In this document: positions 8,268 through 17,870 of the stretch, one piece after another
How positions within the stretch are numbered: position 1 is the stretch's first letter
How the letters are laid out: each line of letters starts with the position of its first letter
DNA from: Sphingomonas panni
GTDB taxonomy: Bacteria > Pseudomonadota > Alphaproteobacteria > Sphingomonadales > Sphingomonadaceae
Assembly (NCBI RefSeq): GCF_022664435.1
Contig: NZ_JAKREU010000006.1
Coordinates: forward strand, 186,001 to 250,000
Reading direction: 5' to 3'
DNA: 64,000 bases
Made by a program: the position numbers and the translations under genes
Notes under the pieces: model-generated
Told to the model about the DNA's origin: nothing
What the model saw: the letters and a program-made list of their open reading frames with translations, nothing else
Databases searched by the model: none

Positions 8268-10109
8268 ATGAGCCTTCGCAACGTGGCGATCATCGCCCAC
8301 GTCGATCACGGCAAAACCACGCTCGTCGATCAGTTGTTCCGTCAGTCCGGCACGTTCCGCGACAATCAGCGCGTCGAGGAACGCGCGATGGACTCGAACG
8401 ACCTCGAAAAGGAACGCGGGATCACGATTCTCGCCAAGCCGACCTCGGTCGAATGGGTGCCGCCGGCGGGTGGCGAACCGGTGCGGATCAACATCGTCGA
8501 CACGCCCGGACACGCCGATTTCGGCGGCGAGGTCGAGCGCATCCTGTCGATGGTCGACGGCGTCGTGCTGCTGGTCGATTCGTCGGAAGGCGCGATGCCG
8601 CAGACGAAGTTCGTGACCGGCAAGGCGCTGGCGCTGGGCCTGAAGCCGATCGTCGTCGTCAACAAGGTCGACCGCAGCGACGCGCGTATCCAGGAAGTGC
8701 TGGACGAAGTGTTCGACCTGTTCGTGTCGCTGGACGCAAATGACGAACAGCTCGACTTCCCGGTGCTCTATGCATCGGGCCGCAACGGCTATGCCTCGAC
8801 CGACATGGACGCGCGCGAAGGCACGCTGCAGCCGATGTTCGAGACGATCGTCAGCCACGTCCCGCCGCCCAGCCTCGACGTCGATGCGCCGTTCACCTTC
8901 CTGGTGACGTTGCTCGACCGCGACAACTTCCTCGGCCGCATCCTGACCGGCCGCGTCAATTCGGGCACGGTGAAGCTGAACCAGCCGATCCACGCGCTCG
9001 ACAATGACGGGAACGTCATCGAAACCGGCCGCGCGTCGAAGATCATGGCGTTCCGCGGCCTCGACCGCGTGCCGGTCGAAGAGGCGAAGGCGGGCGACAT
9101 CATCAGCCTCGCCGGCCTGACCGTCGCGACCGTCGCCAACACCATCTGCGACACGAGCGTCACCGAGCCGCTGCACGCGCAGCCGATCGATCCGCCGACG
9201 CTGTCGATGCGCTTTGCGGTGAACGATTCGCCGATGGCGGGTCGCGAGGGCAGCAAGGTCACGTCGCGCATGATCCGCGACCGCCTGTTCCGCGAAGCCG
9301 AATCGAACGTCGCCGTGAAGGTGACCGAAGCGTCGGATCGCGACAGCTACGAAGTCGCCGGTCGCGGCGAATTGCAGCTGGGCGTGCTGATCGAAACGAT
9401 GCGCCGCGAAGGCTTCGAGCTGGGCATCTCGCGTCCGCGCGTGCTGTTCGGCGAGGACGAGAATGGCGGCAAGACCGAGCCGTATGAAACCGTCGTGATC
9501 GACGTGGACGAGGAATTTTCGGGCACGGTCGTCGACAAGATGAACCAGCGCAAGGCGGAAATGACCGACATGCGTCCGTCGGGTGGTGGCAAGACGCGCA
9601 TCACCTTCTCGGCACCGTCGCGCGGCCTGATCGGCTATCACGGCGAATTCCTGTCGGACACGCGCGGCACCGGCATCATGAACCGGCTGTTCGAGAAGTA
9701 CGGTCCGCACAAGGGCCAGATCGAAGGCCGCAAGAACGGCGTGCTGATCTCGAACGGCGCCGGCGAAGCACAGGGCTATGCGCTGGGTCCGCTCGAAGAG
9801 CGCGGCATCCTGTTCGTCGGCCATGGCGAAGCGCTGTATGAAGGCATGATCATCGGCGAGAACGCCAAGACGGACGACCTCGAGGTCAATCCGATGAAGG
9901 CGAAGCAGCTGACCAACTTCCGCGCATCGGGCGGCAAGGACGACGCGATCCGCCTGACCCCGCCGAAGAAGATGACGCTGGAACAGGCGATTGCGTATAT
10001 CGACGATGACGAGATGGTCGAGGTGACGCCGAAGAACATCCGTCTGCGCAAGCGCCATCTCGATCCGCACGAGCGGAAGAAGGCATCGCGCGCGAAGGCG
10101 GCTGCCTGA
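8268..10109 (+). CDS. typA: Ribosome-associated translational GTPase TypA/BipA
   Basis: A 613-residue GTPase that binds the 70S ribosome and aids 50S assembly and stress adaptation. G1 is AHVDHGKTT (residues 10-18), switch I holds RGITI, G3 is [12 protein letters not shown] and G4 is NKVDR. EF-G-like domains III and V and the BipA-specific C-terminal domain follow (ending [14 protein letters not shown]). Length is normal (about 605-615). The start ATG at 8268 is supported by [14 protein letters not shown] and an upstream AGGA. A strong terminator follows at 10248. Confidence 0.97.
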   Translation: MSLRNVAIIAHVDHGKTTLVDQLFRQSGTFRDNQRVEERAMDSNDLEKERGITILAKPTSVEWVPPAGGEPVRINIVDTPGHADFGGEVERILSMVDGVVLLVDSSEGAMPQTKFVTGKALALGLKPIVVVNKVDRSDARIQEVLDEVFDLFVSLDANDEQLDFPVLYASGRNGYASTDMDAREGTLQPMFETIVSHVPPPSLDVDAPFTFLVTLLDRDNFLGRILTGRVNSGTVKLNQPIHALDNDGNVIETGRASKIMAFRGLDRVPVEEAKAGDIISLAGLTVATVANTICDTSVTEPLHAQPIDPPTLSMRFAVNDSPMAGREGSKVTSRMIRDRLFREAESNVAVKVTEASDRDSYEVAGRGELQLGVLIETMRREGFELGISRPRVLFGEDENGGKTEPYETVVIDVDEEFSGTVVDKMNQRKAEMTDMRPSGGGKTRITFSAPSRGLIGYHGEFLSDTRGTGIMNRLFEKYGPHKGQIEGRKNGVLISNGAGEAQGYALGPLEERGILFVGHGEALYEGMIIGENAKTDDLEVNPMKAKQLTNFRASGGKDDAIRLTPPKKMTLEQAIAYIDDDEMVEVTPKNIRLRKRHLDPHERKKASRAKAAA

Positions 10110-10117
10110 GCGAGCGA

Positions 10118-10231
10118 GCCGGGCAGGCGGACCGGGCAATGGCGTAGCGTCAGCTACGCCGAGCGGAACAAGGTCCGCCCGGCCGGCCTTGCGGACAGCA
10201 AGGACCGACGACGTGGCTTCGCCACGTCGGG
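10118..10231. repeat. Nested hairpins downstream of typA
   Basis: GGCGGACC (10126-10133) pairs with GGTCCGCC (10172-10179). They enclose a second hairpin, GGCGTAGC-GTCA-GCTACGCC (10141-10160). A separate hairpin, CGACGTGGC-TTC-GCCACGTCG, lies at 10210-10230. All precede the typA terminator. The group may be a structured 3' UTR or a degenerate repeat element. Confidence 0.6.
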
Positions 10232-10247
10232 CCACTGAAACGAGAGC

Positions 10248-10277
10248 GGCCCCGGAAGCGATTCCGGGGCCGTTTTC
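10248..10277 (+). terminator. Rho-independent terminator of typA
   Basis: An 11-bp perfect stem, CGGCCCCGGAA/TTCCGGGGCCG, with a 4-nt loop is followed by TTTT. It is placed to end the typA transcript. Confidence 0.88.
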
Positions 10278-10295
10278 CGAACAAGATGCTTATCC

Positions 10296-10377
10296 CGTCA
10301 TCCCGGACATCGTCGTGCTCGCGACTCTCACATCGGTCGAGAAGAAGCGGGCCCCCGGATCAAGTCCGGGGTGGCGA
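10296..10377. repeat. Imperfect paired palindromic element, subfamily B
   Basis: Left part CCGTCATCCCGGAC and right part CCCCCGGATCAAGTCCGGGG resemble the elements at 39107 and 55554. The left arm is decayed. It lies between the convergent typA and tlpA-like genes. Confidence 0.6.
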
Positions 10378-10402
10378 GTGGGATAGCCCGACCGCTACCT
10401 CA

Positions 10403-10894
10403 TCAACTTGCCGGCACCCGTTCGTTCAACAACGGGATCAGCTCGCGATTGAGGTCGTCGAGGTCCATCGCGCCCGCCTTGGCGTATCGCACGATGCCGC
10501 GCCGATCGATGATGTAGTTGGTCGGCACGGCCGGCACCTCGCGCGAAATGCCCCTGATCCCCTTGGCCGGGGTGATCGCGAGCGCGGCGAACAGCGCCTT
10601 CATCTTGTAGATCGGCACCGACCCTTCGGTCGTGACCGCGAAGACGCGCGCGCCATGCTTGCTGATCTTGCGATAATAGGCGTCGAGCAGCGGCAGTTCG
10701 GCGCGACACGGTACGCACCACGTCGCCCAGAAATTGACGAGAATCACCTCGCCGCGATGCTCGGCGATGGTCGTCTTCGTCCCATCGGCCAGCGTCAGTT
10801 CGATCGGCGGCGCGGGCTGTCCGACCTTCAGTTCCTTCGCGGCGGCAGGCATGGTCGCCAGCAACGCGGCCAGCGGCAGAATCCAGTTGCGCAT
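10403..10894 (-). CDS. TlpA/ResA-like periplasmic thiol-disulfide oxidoreductase
   Basis: A 163-residue exported thioredoxin-fold protein. A signal peptide covers residues 1-19 (MRNWILPLAALLATMPAAA). The redoxin fold begins KELKVGQPAPPIELTLADG, with active site WATWCVPC (Cys60, Cys63) and the cis-Pro region EVPAVPTNYIID. Such proteins keep periplasmic thiols reduced, for example in cytochrome c maturation, or act as peroxide-independent reductases. The precise partner is unknown. It is transcribed leftward downstream of chrA with a 58-bp gap and may share its transcript. Confidence 0.88.
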   Translation of the reverse strand: MRNWILPLAALLATMPAAAKELKVGQPAPPIELTLADGTKTTIAEHRGEVILVNFWATWCVPCRAELPLLDAYYRKISKHGARVFAVTTEGSVPIYKMKALFAALAITPAKGIRGISREVPAVPTNYIIDRRGIVRYAKAGAMDLDDLNRELIPLLNERVPAS

Positions 10895-10952
10895 CGATTG
10901 TTTCTCCCCCGTGGCACAATCTTCTCCGCGCCGCTCCCGCCGTCAAGCGGTG

Positions 10953-12131
10953 CTACAACGCCGCCCATCCGACCACCGCACCCAGACCGACGATGACCGG
11001 CGTCACCCAGCCGCCCCTCAACCGCCACGCCATTGACAGTGCCACGGCGAACAGCGCGACGGCGACGAGCCGCGCTTCCACCCGCCCGCCGGTCGCCAGC
11101 GCCAGCTGCACGAAGGTCGCAGCGATGATGCCGACGACCGCCGCCGCGACGCCGGTCAGCGCGTGGCGGAGCGAGGGGGCGTCGACGATCCGTTCCAGCC
11201 GTTCGAAGAAGATCAGCGAGAAGGCGAAGGCCGGCAGGAACATGCCGAGCGTGATCGCGAGCGCGCCAGTGAGGCCGCCGGCGACATAGCCGACGAAGGT
11301 CGCGAAGATGACGAGCGGCGCGGGGATGACGTTGGCGAAGGCGACCCCGTCGAGGAACGCGGCATCGCCGATCCAGCCGCGCCCGACCGTATCGGCGCGG
11401 ACATAGGGAATGGCGGTATAGGCCCCGCCGAAGGTCAGCAGCCCGCCCTTCAATCCGGCGACGAACAGGGCGAGCACCGTCAGCGGCGCTGCCGCCGTTG
11501 CGACCGGGGCCGATGTGGAGATCGACAGTGCGGCGACGGCGCCGGCGATGCCGGTCAGGCCGATCGTGATGGCTGCGACCGGCCGATCCTTCGCCGCATG
11601 GATGCCGCCGCCGACCAGCAACGGTATCCAGAACGGGACGCCCGCCAACGTCGCCGCTGCCGCAGCCAATGCGATAACGGCCAGCGACCGGTCCTCGACG
11701 ACATGCTGACCGATCCGCACGACCGCGCGCAGGATCACGGCGAGGATCGCAACCTGGATGCCGAGCAACAGGCCGCCGAGCGCAACGCTGCCCTGTACGA
11801 TGGTGACGTACAGCCAGCCGACGAGCAGCATCAGGCAGAAGCCGGGCAGCATGAAGCCGAGGCCGGCGAGCAGTCCGCCGATCCGGCCGCGCGCCAGCAC
11901 GCCGAAATGGACGCAGAGTTCGTGCGCCTCCGGCCCCGGCAGAATCTGCAACACGGCCAGCAGCCGGTTGAACCGTGCCTTGTCGATCCAGCGTTCCTCT
12001 TCGACCAGCGATTGTCGCAGCATCGCGATCTGGGCGACCGGCCCGCCAAAGGCGAGGCAGCCGAAGCGCAGGAATTTGCCGAACAGCGCGATCAGGCCGA
12101 TGGCCGGGGGACGGGATGGGGCAGGGTCCAT
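10953..12131 (-). CDS. chrA: Chromate transporter ChrA (long-chain, two-domain)
   Basis: A 392-residue inner-membrane transporter of the CHR family with two homologous halves. The N-terminal half carries FGCLAFGGPVAQIAMLR with LLAVLQILPGPEA, and the C-terminal half carries GGLLTFGGAYTAIPYVR with FLDGVAFANVIPAPL. About ten or more hydrophobic segments are seen. The family exports chromate, though some members affect only sulfate or other anions. The start MDPAPSRPP was chosen at ATG 12131; upstream in-frame sequence is not protein-like. It is divergent from polA. Confidence 0.92.
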   Translation of the reverse strand: MDPAPSRPPAIGLIALFGKFLRFGCLAFGGPVAQIAMLRQSLVEEERWIDKARFNRLLAVLQILPGPEAHELCVHFGVLARGRIGGLLAGLGFMLPGFCLMLLVGWLYVTIVQGSVALGGLLLGIQVAILAVILRAVVRIGQHVVEDRSLAVIALAAAAATLAGVPFWIPLLVGGGIHAAKDRPVAAITIGLTGIAGAVAALSISTSAPVATAAAPLTVLALFVAGLKGGLLTFGGAYTAIPYVRADTVGRGWIGDAAFLDGVAFANVIPAPLVIFATFVGYVAGGLTGALAITLGMFLPAFAFSLIFFERLERIVDAPSLRHALTGVAAAVVGIIAATFVQLALATGGRVEARLVAVALFAVALSMAWRLRGGWVTPVIVGLGAVVGWAAL

Positions 12132-12300
12132 GGGCACGCTCCTATGGGCCGCGATCCGCGGCCGATGGAGCGGAACTTGGGTGGCTATCCACCTGAACGG
12201 GCGTCCGCATCGGCCCGTTGCCGAAATCTGGCCCGCGCCACCGTGCGAAGTCAAGCCGGACCCCCTCGCGCCCGCCCGCCCGCGCTGCTATCTGCGGGCG

Positions 12301-15060
12301 ATGCCCCATCTCTATCTCGTCGACGGCTCCGGCTATATCTTTCGCGCCTATCACCGGCTGCCGCCGCTGACCAACGTCCATGGCGAGCCGGTGGGCGCGG
12401 TCTATGGCTATACGTCGATGCTGTGGAAGCTGGCCGATGCGCTGCACAAGGCGGACGGGCCGACGCACATGGCGGTCATCCTCGACAAGTCGTCGAAGAC
12501 GTTCCGCAACGACCTGTACGACCAGTATAAGGCGCATCGACCGCCGCCGCCCGAAGACCTGGTGCCGCAATTCCCGATGATCCGCGACGCGACGCGGGCG
12601 TTCAGCCTGCCGTGCATCGAGGAAGCGGGGCTGGAGGCCGACGACATCATCGCCTGCTATACCCAGGCGGCGCTGGCGCAGGGTTGGGCGGTGACGATCG
12701 TCAGCGCCGACAAGGACCTGATGCAGCTGATGACCGATCCGTCGGTCGACATGCTCGACACGATGAACAACCGGACGCTGGGGCCGGAACATGTGGTCGA
12801 GAAGTTCGGCGTGACGCCGGACAAGCTGGGCGATGTGCTGGCGCTGATGGGCGACAGCGTCGATAACGTCCCCGGCGTACCGGGCGTCGGGCCGAAGACG
12901 GCGGCCAAGCTCATCAACGAGCATGGCAATCTGGAGGCGGTGCTGGCCGCCGCGCCGGAGATGAAGAAGGGTAAGCTGCGCGACAATCTGATCGAGCATG
13001 CCGACAATGCCCGGCTGTCGAAGGTGCTGGTGACGCTGAAATGCGACGGCGGCCTGCCCGAACCGCTCGACGCGCTGGAACTGCAGGGGATTCCGGAGGC
13101 GCCACTGCGCGCGTTCCTCGAACATCACGGGTTCCGTACGCTGCTCAACAAGCTCGGCAGCGTTGCCGAAGCGCCGGCCGAGGCCCCGGCCGCGCCGGTG
13201 GCGCAGGACGACGAACCGGCTTGCGACCATGATGGCTATGAGACGGTCGTGACGCAGGAGGCGCTCGACCGCTGGGTGGCCGAAGCGCGGGCGCAGGGCT
13301 GGGTCGCGATCGATACCGAGACGACCGGGCTGGACGCGACCCGTGCCGAACTGGTGGGCGTCAGTATGGCGCTGGCCCCGAACCGGGCGTGCTATGTGCC
13401 GATCGGCCATGGCGGGACCGACATGTTCGCCGAAAAGCCGGAACAGTTGCCGCGCGAGGCGGTGCTGGCGACGCTCAAGCCGCTGTTCGAGGACGAAGCC
13501 GTCCTGAAGATCGGCCATAATCTGAAATACGACATGATCGTGCTGGCGCGCGCCGGGCTGAGCGTCGCGCCCTATGACGACACCATCGTCATGAGCTTCG
13601 CGCTCGACGCCGGGTTGCACGGGCATGGCATGGACGAGCTGGCGGCGACCCACCTCCAGCATAGCTGCATCGCGTACAAGGACGTGGTGGGCACGGGGAA
13701 GAAGCAGGTCGGCTTCGGCGAGATCGACCTCAAGACCGCCACCCGCTACGCCGCCGAGGATGCCGATGTGACATTGCGGCTGTGGCGGCGGTTCAAGCCG
13801 CGCCTGCCCTATGAGCAGGCGACGCGGGTCTATGAGATGGTCGACCGGCCGCTGGTGCGCGTGATCGCCGACATGGAGCAGGCCGGGATCAAGGTCGATG
13901 CCGGCGTGCTGGCCAAGCTGTCGGAGGATTTTTCCGCCCGCATCGCCGCGCTGGAAACCGAAATCCACGAACTGGCGGGGACGAAGTTCACCATCGGCAG
14001 CCCGAAGCAGCTGGGCGACGTGCTGTTCGTGACCTTGGGGATCAAGGGCGGGCGCAAGGGCAAGTCGGGCGTCTATTCGACCGACGTCAACGAGCTGGAG
14101 CGGATCGCCGCCGACAAGGATTCACCCGGCGCGGCGATCGCGGCGAAGGTGCTCGACTGGCGGCAGCTGTCGAAGCTGAAAAGCACCTATACCGATGCGT
14201 TGCAGGCGCAGATCAACCCGGCGACCGGGCGGGTGCATACCAGCTACAGCCTGACCGGTGCGCAGACCGGGCGGCTGTCGTCGACCGATCCGAACCTGCA
14301 GAACATCCCCATCCGCACCGAGGTCGGCCGGCAGATTCGCGACGCGTTCGTGGCGGAACCGGGCAACGTGATCCTCGCCGCCGACTATTCGCAGATCGAG
14401 CTGCGGCTGGCGGCGCATATCGCCGACGTACCGCAGCTGCGCGAGGCGTTCGAACGCGGCGACGACATCCACAGCATCACCGCGCAGGAACTGTTCGGCG
14501 AGGTGAACCGCGACACGCGCGGGCGGGCCAAGACGATCAACTTCGCGATCCTCTACGGCATCAGTCGCTGGGGGCTGGCCGGGCGGCTGGACGTCAGTGC
14601 CGACGAGGCGCAGGCGATGATCGACCGCTATTTCGACCGCTTCCCCGGCATCAACCGCTATATCGCCGAGACGACGCAGAGTGTCAGGACGACCGGCTTC
14701 ACCACGACCTTGTTCGGACGCAAGACGCATTTCCCGCGCATCCAGTCGAAGGTGCAGCATGAACGGCAGGGTGCCGAACGCGCGGCGATCAACGCCCCGA
14801 TCCAGGGGACGAGCGCCGACATCATCAAGCGGGCGATGGCGCGGATGGGGCCGGCACTGGCCGAGGCGGGCCTCTCCGAGGTGCGGATGCTGTTGCAGGT
14901 GCACGACGAACTGGTGTTCGAACTGCCCGAGGGACTGGTCGAGGCGGCGACGCCGGTCATCCGCCGGGTAATGGAGACGGCGGCCGAACCGGTGGTGCAG
15001 CTGTCGGTCCCGCTGGGCGTGGAGATCGGGACGGGCAAGAGCTGGGGCGCGGCGCATTGA
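12301..15060 (+). CDS. polA: DNA polymerase I
   Basis: A 919-residue repair and Okazaki-fragment polymerase with all three activities. The 5'-3' exonuclease domain spans about residues 1-290 (VDGSGYIFRAYH, then MGDSVDNVPGVPGVG). The 3'-5' exonuclease is active by motif (AIDTETTGLD near 337, GHNLKYDM near 404). The polymerase shows motif A DYSQIELRLAAHI near 695, motif B RAKTINFAILYG near 742 and motif C VHDELVFE near 867. The start ATG at 12301 gives the standard MPHLYLVDG. The stop overlaps the TTG start of the next gene. Confidence 0.98.
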   Translation: MPHLYLVDGSGYIFRAYHRLPPLTNVHGEPVGAVYGYTSMLWKLADALHKADGPTHMAVILDKSSKTFRNDLYDQYKAHRPPPPEDLVPQFPMIRDATRAFSLPCIEEAGLEADDIIACYTQAALAQGWAVTIVSADKDLMQLMTDPSVDMLDTMNNRTLGPEHVVEKFGVTPDKLGDVLALMGDSVDNVPGVPGVGPKTAAKLINEHGNLEAVLAAAPEMKKGKLRDNLIEHADNARLSKVLVTLKCDGGLPEPLDALELQGIPEAPLRAFLEHHGFRTLLNKLGSVAEAPAEAPAAPVAQDDEPACDHDGYETVVTQEALDRWVAEARAQGWVAIDTETTGLDATRAELVGVSMALAPNRACYVPIGHGGTDMFAEKPEQLPREAVLATLKPLFEDEAVLKIGHNLKYDMIVLARAGLSVAPYDDTIVMSFALDAGLHGHGMDELAATHLQHSCIAYKDVVGTGKKQVGFGEIDLKTATRYAAEDADVTLRLWRRFKPRLPYEQATRVYEMVDRPLVRVIADMEQAGIKVDAGVLAKLSEDFSARIAALETEIHELAGTKFTIGSPKQLGDVLFVTLGIKGGRKGKSGVYSTDVNELERIAADKDSPGAAIAAKVLDWRQLSKLKSTYTDALQAQINPATGRVHTSYSLTGAQTGRLSSTDPNLQNIPIRTEVGRQIRDAFVAEPGNVILAADYSQIELRLAAHIADVPQLREAFERGDDIHSITAQELFGEVNRDTRGRAKTINFAILYGISRWGLAGRLDVSADEAQAMIDRYFDRFPGINRYIAETTQSVRTTGFTTTLFGRKTHFPRIQSKVQHERQGAERAAINAPIQGTSADIIKRAMARMGPALAEAGLSEVRMLLQVHDELVFELPEGLVEAATPVIRRVMETAAEPVVQLSVPLGVEIGTGKSWGAAH

Positions 15061-15707
15061 TCCTGGCCGTCCTCCTGCTGCAAGCGGCGCCGACCGTTGC
15101 GGCGGTCGACCGGTTGCCGCCAGCGGAGGCCGGGACGGTGGTGCTGCGTGGCAAGACGCACGGGCCGGTCGAGGCGGTTGAGGTGGTGCCACTGGGGCAT
15201 ATGGCCCCGCCCGGCTTCGTCGAGCGTGATCTGGTCGAGCGGCCGGTGCCCACCGACGGCGGTTGTGTCCGCAGACGGTGGCGAGCCAGCTTTCGGTCAC
15301 CGACGCTCGAACGGGACGGGCCGTTCGTCCTCGATTCCGTCTATGCGATGACGGAGGTCGCTTTGACCGCGACGGCGACATGCCCGACATCGGATTACGT
15401 GCATCTGAACCCTGGCATCGAACCGGGGAAGGGATTGGCGACGTTGTTGCGTGCCGACGGCATCCGAACCGGTCGCATCCGGGTCGCCTTCGGCTGCAAG
15501 GACCATATCGGAGATGCCGGCTTTTGCCGGAACCGGGCCTCTATCCTGAGGGAGCTTCGAACCCGGCGACCATGGATCATGACGTGGGAGGATGGCAGGT
15601 TGGCCGTTTCGATGAAAGGGCGAACGCCGGGCATCGTTACGCTGCGGCTCGATCCGCATGCACCGGACCGCGTGAACGTCGTAAAGGCCGTTCCGGCGCC
15701 CTTCTGA
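15057..15707 (+). CDS. Hypothetical secreted protein coupled to polA
   Basis: A 216-residue product starting at TTG within the polA stop (TTGA overlap). Residues 1-16 (MILAVLLLQAAPTVAA) form a signal peptide. The mature part is strand-rich with several Cys (GGCVRRRW, TATCPTSDY, FGCKDHIGDAGFCRNR), which suggests periplasmic disulfides. I recognise no family. The overlap implies co-translation with polA but no functional link is evident. Other short secreted proteins of this style are common in sphingomonads. Confidence 0.6.
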   Translation: MILAVLLLQAAPTVAAVDRLPPAEAGTVVLRGKTHGPVEAVEVVPLGHMAPPGFVERDLVERPVPTDGGCVRRRWRASFRSPTLERDGPFVLDSVYAMTEVALTATATCPTSDYVHLNPGIEPGKGLATLLRADGIRTGRIRVAFGCKDHIGDAGFCRNRASILRELRTRRPWIMTWEDGRLAVSMKGRTPGIVTLRLDPHAPDRVNVVKAVPAPF

Positions 15708-15781
15708 CGCTGCGCTCACCTGACCCGATCAGTGCTCCATCGAAGGTTGCAGGCTCGCGCGGCGTTTTGGCCTGATGTTGC

Positions 15782-16171
15782 CTACGGCCCTTTCGCCCGC
15801 AGCCACGCATCGATCTGTCCGATCTCCTTCTGCTGCGTATCGATCACCGCCTGCGCCAGCGCGCGGGCTTCGGCGTCCTTGCCATGGGTCAGTTCGGTGC
15901 GGGCCATCGCCACTGCCGCGACGTGGTGGACGCGCATCTGCTGCATGAAATCGACATCGGCGTCGCCGGTATAGGGCGGGGCCTTGGTCATCATGTCGGC
16001 CATCGATTGCTTGAACCCGCGCGTCGCATCGGAGTGGCCGGCCATCGGCGTCGTCATCGCATCGTGCGACATGCCGCCATGGGCGTTGTCGGCGGCGGTG
16101 TTGCCGGGGGCGGGCTGCTGCGAACAGGCGGCCAGCAGGCCCAGTCCGAGGATCGTTGCGAACGCCTTCAT
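15782..16171 (-). CDS. DUF305 family lipoprotein
   Basis: A 129-residue lipoprotein. A signal peptide with lipobox LLAAC places the lipid on Cys16, and a Met/His-rich linker follows (HGGMSHDAMTTPMAGHSD). The DUF305 helical core has DFMQQMRVHHVAAVAMARTE and ends ALAQAVIDTQQKEIGQIDAWL. DUF305 proteins are ferritin-like bundles often found with copper-handling genes, and the Met/His linker would suit metal binding. No copper genes lie beside it here. The start was chosen at the ATG giving the signal peptide. Confidence 0.85.
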   Translation of the reverse strand: MKAFATILGLGLLAACSQQPAPGNTAADNAHGGMSHDAMTTPMAGHSDATRGFKQSMADMMTKAPPYTGDADVDFMQQMRVHHVAAVAMARTELTHGKDAEARALAQAVIDTQQKEIGQIDAWLRAKGP

Positions 16172-16338
16172 CGATCGTCTCCATCTTTCGTCGGTGATCG
16201 AAGGCGCGGGGCGGCGGTTCGTTCCCGGCGGCAACCGTTGCCCGCAAGCCGCACCCCGCGGCCAAAGCGTAAACGGGGGCTATGGGGAGCGGACGCGCTG
16301 GCGTAAGGAGCCGCGATGATCGATCCTTCGCGCGCCGC

Positions 16339-17865
16339 ATGACCGGCGCGCCGACCCCGCCGTCCGACGACATCGCCGCCCTGGCCAAGGGCGGGCGGAC
16401 CAACGTGTTCGGCTTCGTCCTGCGGCTCGTCGCGCGGCTGCCGTTCCTGTTCATTGCCGGGCGCATCTATGGCCCGGAGATCGTCGGGCGGTTCGCGCTG
16501 GCGGTGCTGGTCGTCGAACTGGCGGCGCTGGTCGCCACGCTGGGGCTGAAGCGGGGGCTGGCGCAGGCGCTGTCGTCGACCGACCGGCCGCACGCGCATG
16601 TGGTGTGGGACGCGCTGGCGGTCGCGTTCATCCTGTCGGTCGCGGCCAGCGCCGTGCTGTTCGTGTTCCCGCAGGTGATGTACCCGAATAGCGAGGTGAT
16701 CGGGTTCGAACGCCTGCTGCCGCTGATCGTGTTCGCGATCGCTTGGTCGGACGTCAGCCTGGCCGCGCTCGCCTATCGGTTGAACGTGAAGGCGGCGGTG
16801 ACCGCGCGGGCGGTGGTGGAGCCGTGGACGATCTCGATCGCGGCATGGGCGCTCAGCTATTATTCGACGCGCGACGGGCTGATCATGTCCTATGTGCTGG
16901 CGATGGCGGCGGCGCTGGTGGCGTCGATCGTGCCGTTCATCCGCAGCTATGGCCTGCCCTATGGCTGGTCGCCGCACCTGCGCCCGATGCTGGCGCTGGT
17001 GAAGCGCAACATGCCGCTGGCCGGGGCGGACGCGATCGAATGGGGCACGCGCAACGTCGACCGCTTCATCCTGGGGCTGCTGTTCGGGCCGGCGATCGTC
17101 GGCATCTATTACATGGCGCAGCAGGTCGCGTCGCTGCCGCAGAAGCTGAAGACCAGTTTCGATCCCGTGCTGGGGCCGGTCATCACGCAGAGCCTGGCGG
17201 CGGACGACAAGGGTGCGGTCGCGCGGCAGGTGCGGCAGGTGGGGTTCTGGATCATCACCGCACAGGCGGCGCTGGCGCTGGCGGGCAGCATCCCGGCGGC
17301 GGGGGTGATGGGCGTGGTCGGACGCGAATTCGTCAGCGGCGCGGCAGCGCTGTCGTTCCTGCTGGTCGCCGAAGTGCTGGCGGCGAAGGGCGCGGTGTCC
17401 GAAGCGGCGCTGGTCTATGTCGCGCGGCATCGCAACCTGATGATCTCGATCGGGCTGTTGAGCTTTCAGGTGGTGTCGAGCTTTGCACTGGTGTTCGCGA
17501 TGCGGGCAATGGGCCTGCCGCAAAATTACGCGGCGACGGGGCCGGCGATGGCACTGTGCCTGTCGGTCGCGCTGGGATCGGTTCTGAAGTCGGGACTGTT
17601 GTCGAAGCTGCTGGGGGTCAGCGTTCGCGATTTCCGGCCGGCGTTCCTGTGGGCGGTGCTGGCGGCGACGGTCGTCGGGGTGGCGATCATGGAACTGCCC
17701 AAGCGGTTCGAATGGGCCGAGATGCTGTTCGGCATCCCGATCATCCTCGCCACCTATTTCGCGATCCTGTGGCGCTGGGCCTTTCGTCCGGAGGACAAGG
17801 CGCTGTTCCACAAGAGTGCGGCGGCGAGCGAGGCGCATCTGCCGACGGATCGCTACAAGGTCTGA
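16339..17865 (+). CDS. Polysaccharide flippase (Wzx/MATE-type oligosaccharide transporter)
   Basis: A 508-residue membrane protein with about 12-14 helices of the oligosaccharide flippase superfamily. The first helix region, GRTNVFGFVLRLVARLPFLF, and the repeat-half marker GTRNVDRFILGLLFGPAIVG are typical of Wzx/RfbX-like flippases that move lipid-linked sugars across the inner membrane. The C-terminal tail is soluble. It faces the acyltransferase and SGNH genes, so the three probably serve one surface glycan. The start was chosen at ATG 16339 (MTGAPTPPSDD). Confidence 0.85.
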   Translation: MTGAPTPPSDDIAALAKGGRTNVFGFVLRLVARLPFLFIAGRIYGPEIVGRFALAVLVVELAALVATLGLKRGLAQALSSTDRPHAHVVWDALAVAFILSVAASAVLFVFPQVMYPNSEVIGFERLLPLIVFAIAWSDVSLAALAYRLNVKAAVTARAVVEPWTISIAAWALSYYSTRDGLIMSYVLAMAAALVASIVPFIRSYGLPYGWSPHLRPMLALVKRNMPLAGADAIEWGTRNVDRFILGLLFGPAIVGIYYMAQQVASLPQKLKTSFDPVLGPVITQSLAADDKGAVARQVRQVGFWIITAQAALALAGSIPAAGVMGVVGREFVSGAAALSFLLVAEVLAAKGAVSEAALVYVARHRNLMISIGLLSFQVVSSFALVFAMRAMGLPQNYAATGPAMALCLSVALGSVLKSGLLSKLLGVSVRDFRPAFLWAVLAATVVGVAIMELPKRFEWAEMLFGIPIILATYFAILWRWAFRPEDKALFHKSAAASEAHLPTDRYKV

Positions 17866-17870
17866 TCGGG

